Assembly: GCA_030432405.1 (NCBI GenBank)
Contig: JAUIHG010000010.1
Span: forward strand, 1-36,749
Origin: Bacteroidia bacterium
GTDB taxonomy: Bacteria > Bacteroidota > Bacteroidia > Chitinophagales > BACL12
Direction: 5' to 3'
Length of the DNA: 36,749 nt
How positions within the stretch are numbered: position 1 is the first letter of the stretch; every line of letters begins with the position of its first letter. A program made the translations under genes and the position numbers. Below are positions 1-7,438 of this stretch, in pieces. The notes below the pieces were generated by a model that did not search any database, was not told the DNA's origin, and worked only from the letters and a program-made list of their open reading frames with translations.

Positions 1-457
1 CGAGGGCGCCCCGATCAGGAGGATATGCCTTAGCGGATGCACAAGAGAGCAGGACAACAAGCAGGTAAACAGGACGCACGCCGGCAGGATTTGGCCCTAG
101 GTGGAAGGAAGAGTGGATGGGACCGTGGATGGAACAAGTGGAGGCTCAAGAATACGTCGCAAACGCGCCTTGTCCATATGCCCAAAAGCCCCTGTGGCAA
201 GCTGTCCAGGTCAGTCGCCTCGCTAAAGCATTGATTATCTATTGTTTACACGCCATTCCTTTGCGCCGGACGCAAGACGGTGTCCATGTCTTTTTGGCCC
301 TGTCCATGCTTTGTCCATGTCCATTTCTAGGCTTTGGCCGCCAAAGGCCGGACCATTGCCCCTGTCCAACATGGACAACACACTTGTGGTGGCTTTCGTG
401 GACCGAGCTGCAGATCGGTCTGCGACAAGTCGCCGCCAAGTCCCACAACCACAAGCC
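1..457. other. Non-coding stretch without a supported gene
   Basis: Open frames exist on both strands here, but their translations are arginine/tryptophan-rich shadows with no recognisable domain, and they overlap each other. I see no tRNA or terminator. The only structure is the repeated TGTCCAT motif listed separately. The left edge could hold the end of a gene that starts outside the window, but nothing supports it. Confidence 0.5.
171..377 (+). repeat. Iterated TGTCCAT motif ending in an inverted pair
   Basis: The heptamer TGTCCAT, or its hexamer core TGTCCA, occurs at 171, 281, 301, 312 and 363. The last copy is half of a perfect dyad, TGTCCA-ACA-TGGACA (363-377). The cluster sits within 300 bp upstream of the lipoprotein gene that starts at 458. 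The spacing is irregular (110, 20, 11 and 51 bp), so it is not a tandem repeat. A binding-site array for a regulator of that gene is the simplest reading, but no regulator is known. Confidence 0.5.
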
Positions 458-1012
458 ATGAATCGCATTGTTCATACCCTGTTCGTAGGGGCGGGCCTGT
501 TTCGTTCCGCCGCCGTCATCCTCACCCTGGCCGGATTGGCCTCTTGCACCATCACCGAGCTGCCCGACCCCGAGCCGGAAGACCAGGAGATCACCTTCGA
601 AGTCACCCTGGTCAAAATGGCCGCCCTGGAGATCAAGTCGGCCGAAGGCGAGCACCTGGAAATCTACGGGACCGTCACGGCCAGAATGATCCGGGACAAC
701 GTCACGGAAACCAATACCGTCTGGTCGGAAACCGACCCCACATCGTTCATCCAGTACGTTGGCTACACCGATGTGCCCATCAACACCAAGACCACCTTTA
801 CACTGCTGGAAAGCGAACTGGACAGCACTTCCATGGAGGTGACGGCCAACCTGTCGGATTACGACAGCGCGACCAATCCGGCGGAGTTCCTGGGGGAGGA
901 ACGCATCTCGACGCCCCTAAGCAGCATTGCCAATACCATCACCCTGCAACTGGTCCTGGACGATTCCGGCGGCCAACACATCGGGGTGACCTATTCCATT
1001 ACGCGCCTGTAG
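458..1012 (+). CDS. Hypothetical lipoprotein
   Basis: Predicted protein of 184 residues with a lipoprotein signal peptide: a short N-region, a hydrophobic stretch at about 18-27 and the lipobox L-A-S-C with Cys30. The ATG at 458 was chosen because it places the signal peptide correctly; the frame is open further upstream but that part looks non-coding. The mature part is acidic, rich in Thr, Glu and Asp, with alternating hydrophobic residues that suggest an all-beta domain. Near residue 130 there is an acidic loop (DYDSATNPAEFLGEE) that loosely resembles the calcium loop of C2-like beta sandwiches, which is only a guess. It ends in a strong terminator at 1049-1082 and appears to be transcribed alone, downstream of the TGTCCAT cluster. 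No function can be assigned; an envelope-bound protein facing the periplasm or cell surface is likely. Confidence 0.75.
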   Translation: MNRIVHTLFVGAGLFRSAAVILTLAGLASCTITELPDPEPEDQEITFEVTLVKMAALEIKSAEGEHLEIYGTVTARMIRDNVTETNTVWSETDPTSFIQYVGYTDVPINTKTTFTLLESELDSTSMEVTANLSDYDSATNPAEFLGEERISTPLSSIANTITLQLVLDDSGGQHIGVTYSITRL

Positions 1013-1048
1013 CAGCGCGGCCCTGTAGCAACGCGGCAATACCGATAG

Positions 1049-1082
1049 CGCCTCCGGTTCATCGGCAACCGGAGGCGTTTTT
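1049..1082 (+). terminator. Rho-independent terminator after the lipoprotein gene
   Basis: A perfect 11-bp stem (CGCCTCCGGTT / AACCGGAGGCG) with a 7-nt loop is followed by five T residues on the plus strand. It lies 36 nt after the stop at 1012. Confidence 0.9.
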
Positions 1083-1152
1083 CATTTCCTCTGAGCGGCA
1101 CGGGATCACCCGCCCAAAACCAGCCCTTCGGACCGTACTTTGCTTGCAAAGC

Positions 1153-2070
1153 ATGGCCATGCAAACGGTGGTTGTTTTTGGCGGAACCGGCTTCATCGGG
1201 CGCAGCCTGGCCCGGCATTTGAGCCAACATGGCATGACCCCGATTCTGGTGGCCCGGCATTCGCCGGAGGCGAACGCGGTCTTTGCCTTTCGGCCCTGGG
1301 ACGCACACACCGTTGGCCCCTGGGCGGAGGTTCTGGAGGAAGCGGATACCATTGTGAATCTGGCGGGCCGCACGGTGGACTGCATCAAAACGCCGGACCA
1401 CTGCGACCAGATCCTCCGCTCGCGCGTGGACGCCACCAAGGCCATCGGCAAGGCCTTGCAACAATGCAGCCGCGTGCCTAAGGTCTGGGTGCAGATGTCC
1501 ACGGCCCACATCTACGGCGACCCGCCCAGCCAGCTGTGCACGGAAGATTCCACCACCGGCTACGGCCTGGCGCCCACCGTTGGCAAAGCCTGGGAAGCGG
1601 CTTTTCTGGAGGCCTTACCGGCAGAGGTACGCGGCGTTCGTTTGCGCACCAGCTTTGTGGTGGGCCGCAACGGCGGCGCTTTGAAGGCCCTCTCCCGCCT
1701 GGTCCGATTGGGTCTGGGCGGCACGGTGGGCAGCGGCACCCAGGGCATGAGCTGGATCCACGAATGGGACATGAACGAGCTCATCCGGCAGTCCATCGTG
1801 AACCATGCCTACAGCGGCGTGTACATTGCCAGTGCCCCCAATCCGGTATCCAACAAGGAGTTCATGCGCTCCCTGCGCAAGGCCCTCAACATGCCCGTTG
1901 GCCTGCCTGCTCCGGAACTGCTGACCCGCATCGGCGCCCGCCTGCTGTTCAAAACCGATCCTGAATTGGCGTTGTACGGCCGCTATGTCAAATCAGAGCG
2001 GCTGGAAAAGCAGGGCTATGCGTTCAAGTTCCCCACGCTGGACGCTGCTCTGGCGGACTTGACCGCGTGA
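1153..2070 (+). CDS. SDR-family epimerase-like protein (TIGR01777 / YfcH type)
   Basis: Protein of about 305 residues. The N-terminus has a Rossmann nucleotide-binding loop GGTGFIG at residues 8-14, followed by the family's middle motifs: NLAGRTVDC near 72, STAHIYGD near 115, a K-A-W-E segment where the catalytic-site helix lies, and W-I-H-E-W-D near 200. The C-terminal segment (P-A-P-E-L-L, then a conserved R-L-E-K-Q-G-Y) matches the DUF1731 tail. The family (E. coli YfcH, human SDR39U1) is an NAD(P)-binding extended SDR of unproved substrate. The start may be ATG 1153 or ATG 1159; neither has a clear ribosome site. A perfect copy of the TTCGCC palindrome lies at codons 36-41, in the variable loop after beta-strand 2. 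Another palindrome follows directly after the stop. Single-gene unit. Confidence 0.85.
   Translation: MAMQTVVVFGGTGFIGRSLARHLSQHGMTPILVARHSPEANAVFAFRPWDAHTVGPWAEVLEEADTIVNLAGRTVDCIKTPDHCDQILRSRVDATKAIGKALQQCSRVPKVWVQMSTAHIYGDPPSQLCTEDSTTGYGLAPTVGKAWEAAFLEALPAEVRGVRLRTSFVVGRNGGALKALSRLVRLGLGGTVGSGTQGMSWIHEWDMNELIRQSIVNHAYSGVYIASAPNPVSNKEFMRSLRKALNMPVGLPAPELLTRIGARLLFKTDPELALYGRYVKSERLEKQGYAFKFPTLDAALADLTA
1260..1274. repeat. TTCGCC palindrome inside the SDR gene
   Basis: TTCGCC-GGA-GGCGAA, perfect 6-bp arms, translated here as part of S-P-E-A-N. It lies in the variable loop after the second strand of the Rossmann fold. Member of the dispersed palindrome family. Confidence 0.7.
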
Positions 2071-2088
2071 GTTCGCCTGCCGGCGAAC
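2071..2088. repeat. Intergenic TTCGCC palindrome
   Basis: GTTCGCC-TGCC-GGCGAAC with perfect 7-bp arms begins at the first base after the TGA of the SDR gene. There is no T-tract, so it is not a standard terminator. Confidence 0.75.
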
Positions 2089-2146
2089 ACTATCCCGTTC
2101 GGATAGCGCCTCCTGTACCTTGTAGAGGCCTTAGCCTACCCTTGAA

Positions 2147-2884
2147 ATGATTGGGCTCATGCCAGAAAGCAGAACGCCTTCAGAAAAGCTCCCGAATGCA
2201 TCCCACCTCCTCGAGGCAGCACTGGTGCCCATTCCCGAAGGCAGCATCAAACTGGTGGACCACCGTACGGGTGCGCATCAAACGGTACCAATAGATGGAT
2301 TTTTATTGGGATCCATCCCGGTGACCCAAGCGCTGTACCATTCGGTTGTGGGGACCAATCCAAGCGCCTTTTCTGGCGAAGCGCATCCCGTGGAAATGGT
2401 CAGCTGGATGGACGCAGTACAGTTTTGCAATCGGCTTTCGGCGCGCGATGGGCTTGAACCCTATTACCGGCTGGCCGATGACCCCGATCACGTTGTTGGC
2501 ATCCCCCACTGCAACGGGTACCGTTTGCCGTCGGAAGCAGAATGGCAGTTTGCCTGCCAGGAAGGCAAAGACCAGACGCGCTACGGTGCACTGGAAAAAA
2601 CGGCGTGGTATAAGGACAATTCCGATGGCTCCACCCATCCAGTGGGCCAAAAGACCGCCAATGCATTTGGCCTCCACGACATGCTGGGCAACGTCTGGGA
2701 ATGGTGTTCAAATGTGTACGACAACACCGTTTACGGTTCTTACCGGGTGTTCAAAGGCGGAGGTTGGGCGGATGAGGCCTGGAGCGTCATGGCGTCCACG
2801 CGACGGAAAAGCCACCCGAATTCTTTCAGGATCGACGACTTGGGCTTCCGTGTTGCGCGCAGCCTCCCGAAAAGCACACACTGA
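2147..2884 (+). CDS. SUMF1/FGE-fold protein lacking catalytic cysteines
   Basis: Protein of 245 residues with the formylglycine-generating-enzyme (SUMF1) fold throughout. Visible family motifs are G-S-I-P-V-T near 50 (the usual G-x-x-E-V-T strand), HPVEMVSWMDAVQFCNRLS near 81, GYRLPSEAEWQFAC near 124, NAFGLHDMLGNVWEW near 173, R-V-F-K-G-G-G-W near 196 and D-D-L-G-F-R near the C-terminus. True FGE enzymes carry a copper-binding Cys pair shortly before the LGFR motif. Here that region (around AWSVMASTRRKSHPNS) has no cysteine, so sulfatase activation is unlikely and a binding or structural role is more probable. No sulfatase gene is seen in the window and no signal peptide is evident, so it is probably cytoplasmic. 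The start could be ATG 2147 or ATG 2159. It converges with the methyltransferase gene, with 24 nt between the stops. Confidence 0.85.
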   Translation: MIGLMPESRTPSEKLPNASHLLEAALVPIPEGSIKLVDHRTGAHQTVPIDGFLLGSIPVTQALYHSVVGTNPSAFSGEAHPVEMVSWMDAVQFCNRLSARDGLEPYYRLADDPDHVVGIPHCNGYRLPSEAEWQFACQEGKDQTRYGALEKTAWYKDNSDGSTHPVGQKTANAFGLHDMLGNVWEWCSNVYDNTVYGSYRVFKGGGWADEAWSVMASTRRKSHPNSFRIDDLGFRVARSLPKSTH

Positions 2885-2908
2885 ACGGTCTTTACCGCAA
2901 AGCGAAGG

Positions 2909-3670
2909 TTATGCCTTGCGCGCTACATAAAACCCATAGCTGAAATAATCCTTGAAGCGCGTGTAACGGGCCACTTCTTCCCGCTCGGTTTCGATTAATT
3001 GCTGCGCAGCCTCCGCGTGCCCATGCCGGTTTAAAAACGCACCGTGCCGCAGTTGCAAGGGCGTATAGTATTCAGCCGTCCAGCACCGCTCCGGCAACAA
3101 AAAATGCCCGACTGGCGCATATCCGGCCTCACGCAACTGCTGCACCTTCGCTTCTGCCGTTGCAATTTGCGGATACTCCGCCTGCCAATAGGTTTCGATT
3201 TGAGCAGGCCGCTGCTCGGTGGTCCAGGTGATCTCGCTGACGGCCAGAATCCCGCCGGGCTTGAGGTATCTGCGCCACGCGCGAATCCCTTCCTGAAAAC
3301 CCATGCTGTAGATGGCCCCTTCGGACCACATCAAATCAATGGCGGCTTTTTGAAAGGGAAGCGCCGCCATATCGGCTTGCAGCGTGCTAACACGCTCCCC
3401 CAACCCGGCGGCTTCCGCACGCCGGACCAATCGTTCCAGAAACGCTGGGAAAAAGTCTACAGCGGTGATGTGGGCATCCAGCGCCCGGGCCAGAACCAGC
3501 GTGGAAGCCCCTGTGCCGCATCCGATGTCCGCTACCGCAAGGCCTTCGCCGGAAGGCGCATGTAAATGCGGGCGGGCAAGGTTCAGCGCCTGCAATGTGG
3601 TGGACACACTGCCCGGTCCTTGCCGCTGGCCGTCCACGTGCAGATCCACCAAAAGCGAAACATCCTCCAA
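2909..3670 (-). CDS. Class I SAM-dependent methyltransferase
   Basis: Protein of 253 residues. The SAM-binding motif I is VADIGCGTG at residues 46-54, the acidic end of strand 2 is in AVDFF, motif II is near LQADMAALPF, and a W-S-E-G-A-I-Y post-motif segment and LKPGGILAVSE follow in order. The N-terminal signature R-Q-G-P-G-S just before motif I is typical of a small-molecule methyltransferase subgroup. The substrate is unknown. There is no ATG before motif I: the frame is closed by a TAA 18 nt upstream of a TTG at 3670, so TTG is the likely start. A degenerate copy of the TTCGCC palindrome (3546-3561) encodes a P-S-G-E-G segment in the linker before motif I. It is divergent from the AraC gene across 220 bp, so the regulator might control it, but no operator is evident. 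Confidence 0.85.
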   Translation of the reverse strand: MEDVSLLVDLHVDGQRQGPGSVSTTLQALNLARPHLHAPSGEGLAVADIGCGTGASTLVLARALDAHITAVDFFPAFLERLVRRAEAAGLGERVSTLQADMAALPFQKAAIDLMWSEGAIYSMGFQEGIRAWRRYLKPGGILAVSEITWTTEQRPAQIETYWQAEYPQIATAEAKVQQLREAGYAPVGHFLLPERCWTAEYYTPLQLRHGAFLNRHGHAEAAQQLIETEREEVARYTRFKDYFSYGFYVARKA

Positions 3671-3890
3671 ACCGATCGATTGAATGTTTTACGACGCACA
3701 TAAAGAACGCAATTCTCAAGCCCTTGCAGCCTCGACCATGGGCTGATAGGCCGATCAAATCCAGATGGGCAAAAGCGAAAGCCAGTAACGCACATAGACC
3801 ACCAAGCCCATCGCCGTATCTTCAGCAGACCCGCTTCAAGGGCCTGCATTCGCCCATACACCTGCCCAACCAACCCCGCGCAACCCAGCG

Positions 3891-4295
3891 ATGACCTTCT
3901 ACCAAAAGCACCTGGAAAGGATGAAGGCAACCGTCTTTGGCAACGAAGCACAGCTGGACATGGTTTTGCGCGCCCGCAGGTACATCCACCAGCATTATCG
4001 CGAGGAACTGGATCTGGCCACTCTGGCAGAAGCGCACCGGGTATCCCGCTTTCACATGCTGCGCTTGTTCAAACGCTACCACGGCCAAACACCGGGCCAG
4101 TACCTCACGAACCACCGCATCCAACGGGCCAAAGTGCACCTCGAGGATGGGTTGGCCATAGCCGAAACCTGCTATGCAGTAGGTTTCAAAAGCCCCGGGT
4201 CTTTCAGCACCTTGTTCAAGCGCAAAACCGGCCGGTCACCACGGCAATACCAGAAAGCGCAATTTTCGAGAAGTGGGCAAGCTGTCCATTTTTGA
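3891..4295 (+). CDS. AraC-family transcriptional regulator, DNA-binding domain only
   Basis: Protein of 134 residues that consists almost entirely of the tandem helix-turn-helix domain of AraC/XylS regulators. The first HTH spans about 38-64 (LDLATLAEAHRVSRFHMLRLF). The second spans about 87-111, with the family's A-x-x-x-G-F motif (YAVGFKSPGSFSTLFKRKTG), and R-S-P-R-Q-Y ends the domain. There is no effector-binding domain, so any ligand response must come from elsewhere. The VOC gene starts 31 nt downstream on the same strand; AraC plus a VOC/glyoxalase-fold protein is a common pair, which suggests that the VOC protein is its target or partner. The upstream 220 bp repeats the octamer CGCACATA at 3695 and 3789, which is only weak evidence for a site. 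Confidence 0.9.
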   Translation: MTFYQKHLERMKATVFGNEAQLDMVLRARRYIHQHYREELDLATLAEAHRVSRFHMLRLFKRYHGQTPGQYLTNHRIQRAKVHLEDGLAIAETCYAVGFKSPGSFSTLFKRKTGRSPRQYQKAQFSRSGQAVHF

Positions 4296-4326
4296 ACTTG
4301 GCCCGGCCAACCCATAACCACTTCCC

Positions 4327-4722
4327 ATGAGAGTTACCATCATCAGCCTTCCGGTATTGGATCAGGCAAAAGCGCTGCAGTTCTACACGCAGAAACTGGG
4401 CTTCATCAAAAAAGTCGATACGCCGCTGGATGGCGGCAACCGCTGGCTGACGCTGGTGTCCAAGGAGGCTCAAGATGGCCCGGAACTGCTGTTGGAACCC
4501 GCTCCCCTTCATTTTGAACCCTCGAAGGTGTACCAGGAGGCACTGTACGCAGCCGGCATCCCCTGGACCCAGTTTGACGTGGACGATGTGCAAACCGAAT
4601 ACGAACGGCTCAAAGCACTGGACGTGGCCTTCAGCATGGAGCCTGCGGAAATGGGCACCGTAAAGTTTGCGGTACTCGACGACACCTGCGGCAACTACAT
4701 CCAATTGGTGCAACACCTTTGA
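4327..4722 (+). CDS. VOC-superfamily protein (glyoxalase/bleomycin-resistance fold)
   Basis: Protein of 131 residues with the paired beta-alpha-beta-beta-beta modules of the VOC superfamily: V-L-D-Q-A-K-A-L-Q-F-Y near 10-20, K-L-G-F at 23-26, and V-K-F-A-V-L-D-D-T-C-G-N-Y-I-Q-L at the C-terminus. In metal-dependent members the first strand usually starts with His and the last ends in Glu. Here these positions read as Ser (I-S-L-P-V) and Gln (Y-I-Q-L-V-Q), so a classical metal centre is doubtful and a ligand-binding role is possible. It is probably co-transcribed with the AraC gene just upstream. A shared bidirectional terminator at 4748-4775 separates it from hppD. Confidence 0.85.
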   Translation: MRVTIISLPVLDQAKALQFYTQKLGFIKKVDTPLDGGNRWLTLVSKEAQDGPELLLEPAPLHFEPSKVYQEALYAAGIPWTQFDVDDVQTEYERLKALDVAFSMEPAEMGTVKFAVLDDTCGNYIQLVQHL

Positions 4723-4747
4723 TTCAACTCTGCAAAACCACCATAAA

Positions 4748-4775
4748 AAAAGGGTGCCCAAACGGACACCCTTTT
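4748..4775. terminator. Bidirectional terminator between the VOC gene and hppD
   Basis: Perfect stem AAAAGGGTG / CACCCTTTT with a 10-nt loop. It is T-rich downstream on the plus strand and has a run of A (T on the minus strand) on the other side, so it can serve both converging genes. Confidence 0.9.
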
Positions 4776-4809
4776 GTTTTGCATTACACGAAACGCGAAA
4801 GAATCCCTG

Positions 4810-5934
4810 TTACAGCGTCCCCCGCCGCTCCTGCTCGCGCTCGATGGCTTCAAACAGGGCTTTGAAGTTGCCTTTGCCGAAGCTCTTGGCGCCTTTGCGC
4901 TGGATGATTTCGTAGAACACCGTGGGCCGGTCCTGGACGGGACGGGTGAAGATCTGCAACAGGTAGCCTTCGTCGTCGCGGTCCACGAGGATGTTGTTTT
5001 CCTTCAGCGGAGCCATGTCTTCTTCAATTTCGCCCACACGCTCCTTGAGGTCCTCGTAGTAAGTGTCCGGCACATAGAGGAATTCCACGCCGCGGCGGCG
5101 CAGCTCGGCAACGGTGGCCACGATGTCGTCGGTGGCCACGGCGATGTGCTGTACGCCGGCGCCTTTGTAGAACTCGATGTATTCCTCGATCTGGCTTTTG
5201 CGCTTGCCGTCGGCCGGTTCGTTGATCGGGAATTTGATGTAGCCGTTGCCGTTGGAGACCACCTTGCTCATCAGCGCGGTGTATTCCGTGGAGATGTCTT
5301 TGTCGTCGAAGGTCAGCAGTAGCTTGAAGCCCATGACGTCTTCGTAGAACTTGACCCAGTCGTTCATGCGGCCTAGCTCCACGTTGCCTACGCAGTGGTC
5401 CACGTATTTCAGGCCGATCGGCTTGACCTCGCCCTGCGACTCGGCGGCCTTGAAGCCCGGCAAAAAGGCGCCCTTGTAGGCTTTGCGCTCCACAAACTTG
5501 TGGATGGTCTCGCCGTAGGTCTTGATGGCGGCAATGACCACCGTACCATTGTCATCGCTGAATTCGGTGGGCTCCATGACGCTTTCCGCGCCGCGCTCGG
5601 TGGTCTCTTTCCAGCTTTTGCGGGCATTGTCCACCCACAGGGCCAGCACCTTCACGCCGTCTCCGTGTTCGGCTACATGCCGGTTGATTTCGCTTTTGGG
5701 GTCAAAGCTGGTGGTCAGCACCAGGCGGATTTTGCCCTGCTGCAGCACGTAGCTCGCGCGGTCCTTGATGCCCGTTTCCAACCCGGCATAGGCCACGAGC
5801 TTGTAGCCCCAGGCGTGCTGGTAGTAGTAGGCGGACTGCTTGGCGTTGCCGCAATAAAATTCAATGTGGTCCGTGCCGTTGATCGGCAGGAAATCCTGCA
5901 CGGCGGCAGGGCTGTCCATAGTCTTGGTTTCCAT
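4810..5934 (-). CDS. hppD: 4-hydroxyphenylpyruvate dioxygenase
   Basis: Protein of 374 residues, the usual length. It converts 4-hydroxyphenylpyruvate to homogentisate with Fe(II) and O2, the second step of tyrosine breakdown, in the cytoplasm. Two VOC-type halves are visible. The C-terminal half carries the iron ligands expected for the family: His180 (in Y-V-D-H-C-V-G-N-V), His263 (in G-V-Q-H-I-A) and Glu342 (in F-Y-E-I-I-Q-R). The C-terminal helix segment F-G-K-G-N-F-K-A-L-F-E-A-I is also present. The start may be ATG 5934 or ATG 5919. It lies 128 nt downstream of hmgA on the same strand, with no obvious promoter or terminator in between, so it is probably co-transcribed with hmgA. Confidence 0.97.
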   Translation of the reverse strand: METKTMDSPAAVQDFLPINGTDHIEFYCGNAKQSAYYYQHAWGYKLVAYAGLETGIKDRASYVLQQGKIRLVLTTSFDPKSEINRHVAEHGDGVKVLALWVDNARKSWKETTERGAESVMEPTEFSDDNGTVVIAAIKTYGETIHKFVERKAYKGAFLPGFKAAESQGEVKPIGLKYVDHCVGNVELGRMNDWVKFYEDVMGFKLLLTFDDKDISTEYTALMSKVVSNGNGYIKFPINEPADGKRKSQIEEYIEFYKGAGVQHIAVATDDIVATVAELRRRGVEFLYVPDTYYEDLKERVGEIEEDMAPLKENNILVDRDDEGYLLQIFTRPVQDRPTVFYEIIQRKGAKSFGKGNFKALFEAIEREQERRGTL

Positions 5935-6015
5935 GATCGGGACGTCGTGGAGGGTTTTTGTTCGGGGGAGTGGTGCGGTTGAAAAACGAAGGGCACATCC
6001 GGTTCGGGGTTGTCA

Positions 6016-6033
6016 TTCGCCCGTATGGGCGAA
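6016..6033. repeat. Intergenic TTCGCC palindrome between hmgA and hppD
   Basis: TTCGCCC-GTAT-GGGCGAA with perfect 7-bp arms in the 128-bp hmgA-hppD spacer. On the minus strand (direction of transcription) no T-run follows, so it is unlikely to be a terminator. Confidence 0.75.
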
Positions 6034-6062
6034 AAACAAAACCGGAAAAGCGCCACGCGGCA

Positions 6063-7256
6063 TCAGGCGGGCGCGCCGTTGGCGGCGGCCACGTCTTCTT
6101 CTTCCAGCCAGCTTTTGTAATAGTCGGGGTCTTCGATGGCGATGGCCTGCTTGGTGAGCTGCAGCGGTTTGAAGGTGTCGATCATCACGGCCAGTTCGCC
6201 GGTTTCCTTCTTGCCGATGGAGCCCTCGTAGGTGCCCGGGTGCGGTCCGTGAGGGATGCCGCCCGGGTGCAGGGTGAACATGCCATGTTCCACGTGTTTG
6301 CGGCTCATGAAATCGCCGTCCACGTAGTAGAGCACCTCATCGGAATCGATGTTGGAGTGGTTGTAGGGCGCCGGGATGGCCAGCGGGTGGTAGTCGAACA
6401 GGCGCGGCACAAAGGAGCAGACCACATAACCGGCGGCGGCGAAGGTCTGGTGCACTGGAGGCGGCTGATGGACCCGGCCGGTGATGGGCTCGAAGTCGTG
6501 GATGGACATGGCCCAGGGGTAGTGGTAGCCGTCCCAACCCACCAAGTCAAAGGGGTGGCTGGTGTAGCTGTAGGGATAGATCTGGCCCTGCTTTTTGATC
6601 AAAAAGCGGAAGTCGCCCTTTTCGTCGTGGGTCTCCAGGTTGAGCGGAACCTTGATGTCGCGCTCGCAGAAGGGCGCGTGTTCCATCAGTTGGCCGTACT
6701 TGCTCAGGTAGCGGGTCGGAAAGCGGATGGGGCTAAAGCTTTCCATGACCAGCAGGCGGTTGTCCTCGCTGTCGAACTCGATCTGGTAGATCGTGCCGCG
6801 CGGGACGATGACGTAGTCGCCGTACTCGAAGGGGACTTCGCCGTAAGGCGTCTTCAACCGGCCGCTGCCTTTGTGGATGAAGAGCATTTCATCGGCATCG
6901 GTGTTTTTGAAGAAGTAGTCGGTCATCGACTGCCGCGGGGCGGCCACCGAAATGTGGCAGTCGTTGTTGATCAACAGCGGCGTGCGCGCGTCCAGGAAAT
7001 CGTCCTTGGGCGGCACGTCAAAGCCCTTGAGGCTGCGGTGCTGGAGTTGCTTGGGCGTGAAGGCCTCCGGGGCCACCGAATAGGGTTCGCCAACCTGGCG
7101 GATCTTGGTCGGTGCCTGCACGTGGTACAGCAGGGAGTAGTTGTTGTCGAAGCCCTCGGTGCTGAACAGCTCTTCGTGGTAGAGCTTGCCGTTGGGCTGA
7201 CGGAATTGGGTATGGCGCTTTTTGGGCACTTGGCCCACGCGGACGTAATGCGGCAT
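6063..7256 (-). CDS. hmgA: Homogentisate 1,2-dioxygenase
   Basis: Protein of 397 residues with a cupin fold. It opens the ring of homogentisate to maleylacetoacetate using Fe(II), directly after HppD in tyrosine catabolism. The iron-site region is recognisable: H-S-N-I-D-S-D-E at 300-307, offering His300 and Glu307 or Asp306, and H-P-G-G-I-P-H-G-P-H-P-G at 330-341, where His336 fits the PHGP ligand. It is shorter than the roughly 440-residue human and proteobacterial enzymes, as usual for Bacteroidota homologues. The start ATG at 7256 lies only 4 nt after a TAAATTTG promoter element, so the message is probably leaderless. A 6-5-6 dyad at 7278-7294 lies where a repressor would block the promoter. 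Fumarylacetoacetase and maleylacetoacetate isomerase genes are not in the window. Confidence 0.96.
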   Translation of the reverse strand: MPHYVRVGQVPKKRHTQFRQPNGKLYHEELFSTEGFDNNYSLLYHVQAPTKIRQVGEPYSVAPEAFTPKQLQHRSLKGFDVPPKDDFLDARTPLLINNDCHISVAAPRQSMTDYFFKNTDADEMLFIHKGSGRLKTPYGEVPFEYGDYVIVPRGTIYQIEFDSEDNRLLVMESFSPIRFPTRYLSKYGQLMEHAPFCERDIKVPLNLETHDEKGDFRFLIKKQGQIYPYSYTSHPFDLVGWDGYHYPWAMSIHDFEPITGRVHQPPPVHQTFAAAGYVVCSFVPRLFDYHPLAIPAPYNHSNIDSDEVLYYVDGDFMSRKHVEHGMFTLHPGGIPHGPHPGTYEGSIGKKETGELAVMIDTFKPLQLTKQAIAIEDPDYYKSWLEEEDVAAANGAPA

Positions 7257-7260
7257 GTTC

Positions 7261-7268
7261 CAAATTTA
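7261..7268 (-). promoter_or_regulatory. hmgA promoter -7 element (TAAATTTG)
   Basis: Reading the minus strand, TAAATTTG matches the Bacteroidota -7 consensus TAnnTTTG and ends 4 nt before the hmgA ATG. This predicts a transcript that starts at or next to the start codon. Confidence 0.6.
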
Positions 7269-7277
7269 AGCGCATGT

Positions 7278-7294
7278 GCAGACTATACGTCTGC
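7278..7294. promoter_or_regulatory. Candidate operator dyad in the hmgA promoter
   Basis: GCAGAC-TATAC-GTCTGC, perfect 6-bp arms and a 5-bp spacer. It lies about 10 bp upstream of the -7 element, between the -7 and -33 positions, which suits a repressor of tyrosine catabolism. The regulator is unknown. Confidence 0.55.
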
Positions 7295-7372
7295 GAAAAC
7301 GATAGAGCGTATCGATCAATTTGGGGAATTGAATGCCGGACCCAGAAGCTTGAGCGGAGTCCGGACGCGGAA

Positions 7373-7408
7373 AAGGGCCGTCCGGCGCACTACGCGCAGA
7401 CGGCCCTT
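7373..7408 (-). terminator. Terminator after the response-regulator-linked lipoprotein gene
   Basis: Perfect 10-bp stem AAGGGCCGTC / GACGGCCCTT with a 16-nt loop. On the minus strand it ends in CTTTTCC, 31 nt after the stop of the lipoprotein gene. Confidence 0.75.
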
Positions 7409-7438
7409 GTCAATTTCCTCTGGGATGTGCAGGCAGCC

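Noticed and set aside
2909..3951. Frameshifted upstream part of the methyltransferase
   Set aside because: Other frames upstream give no methyltransferase-like sequence, and the R-Q-G-P-G-S region is already complete in the frame that starts at TTG 3670.
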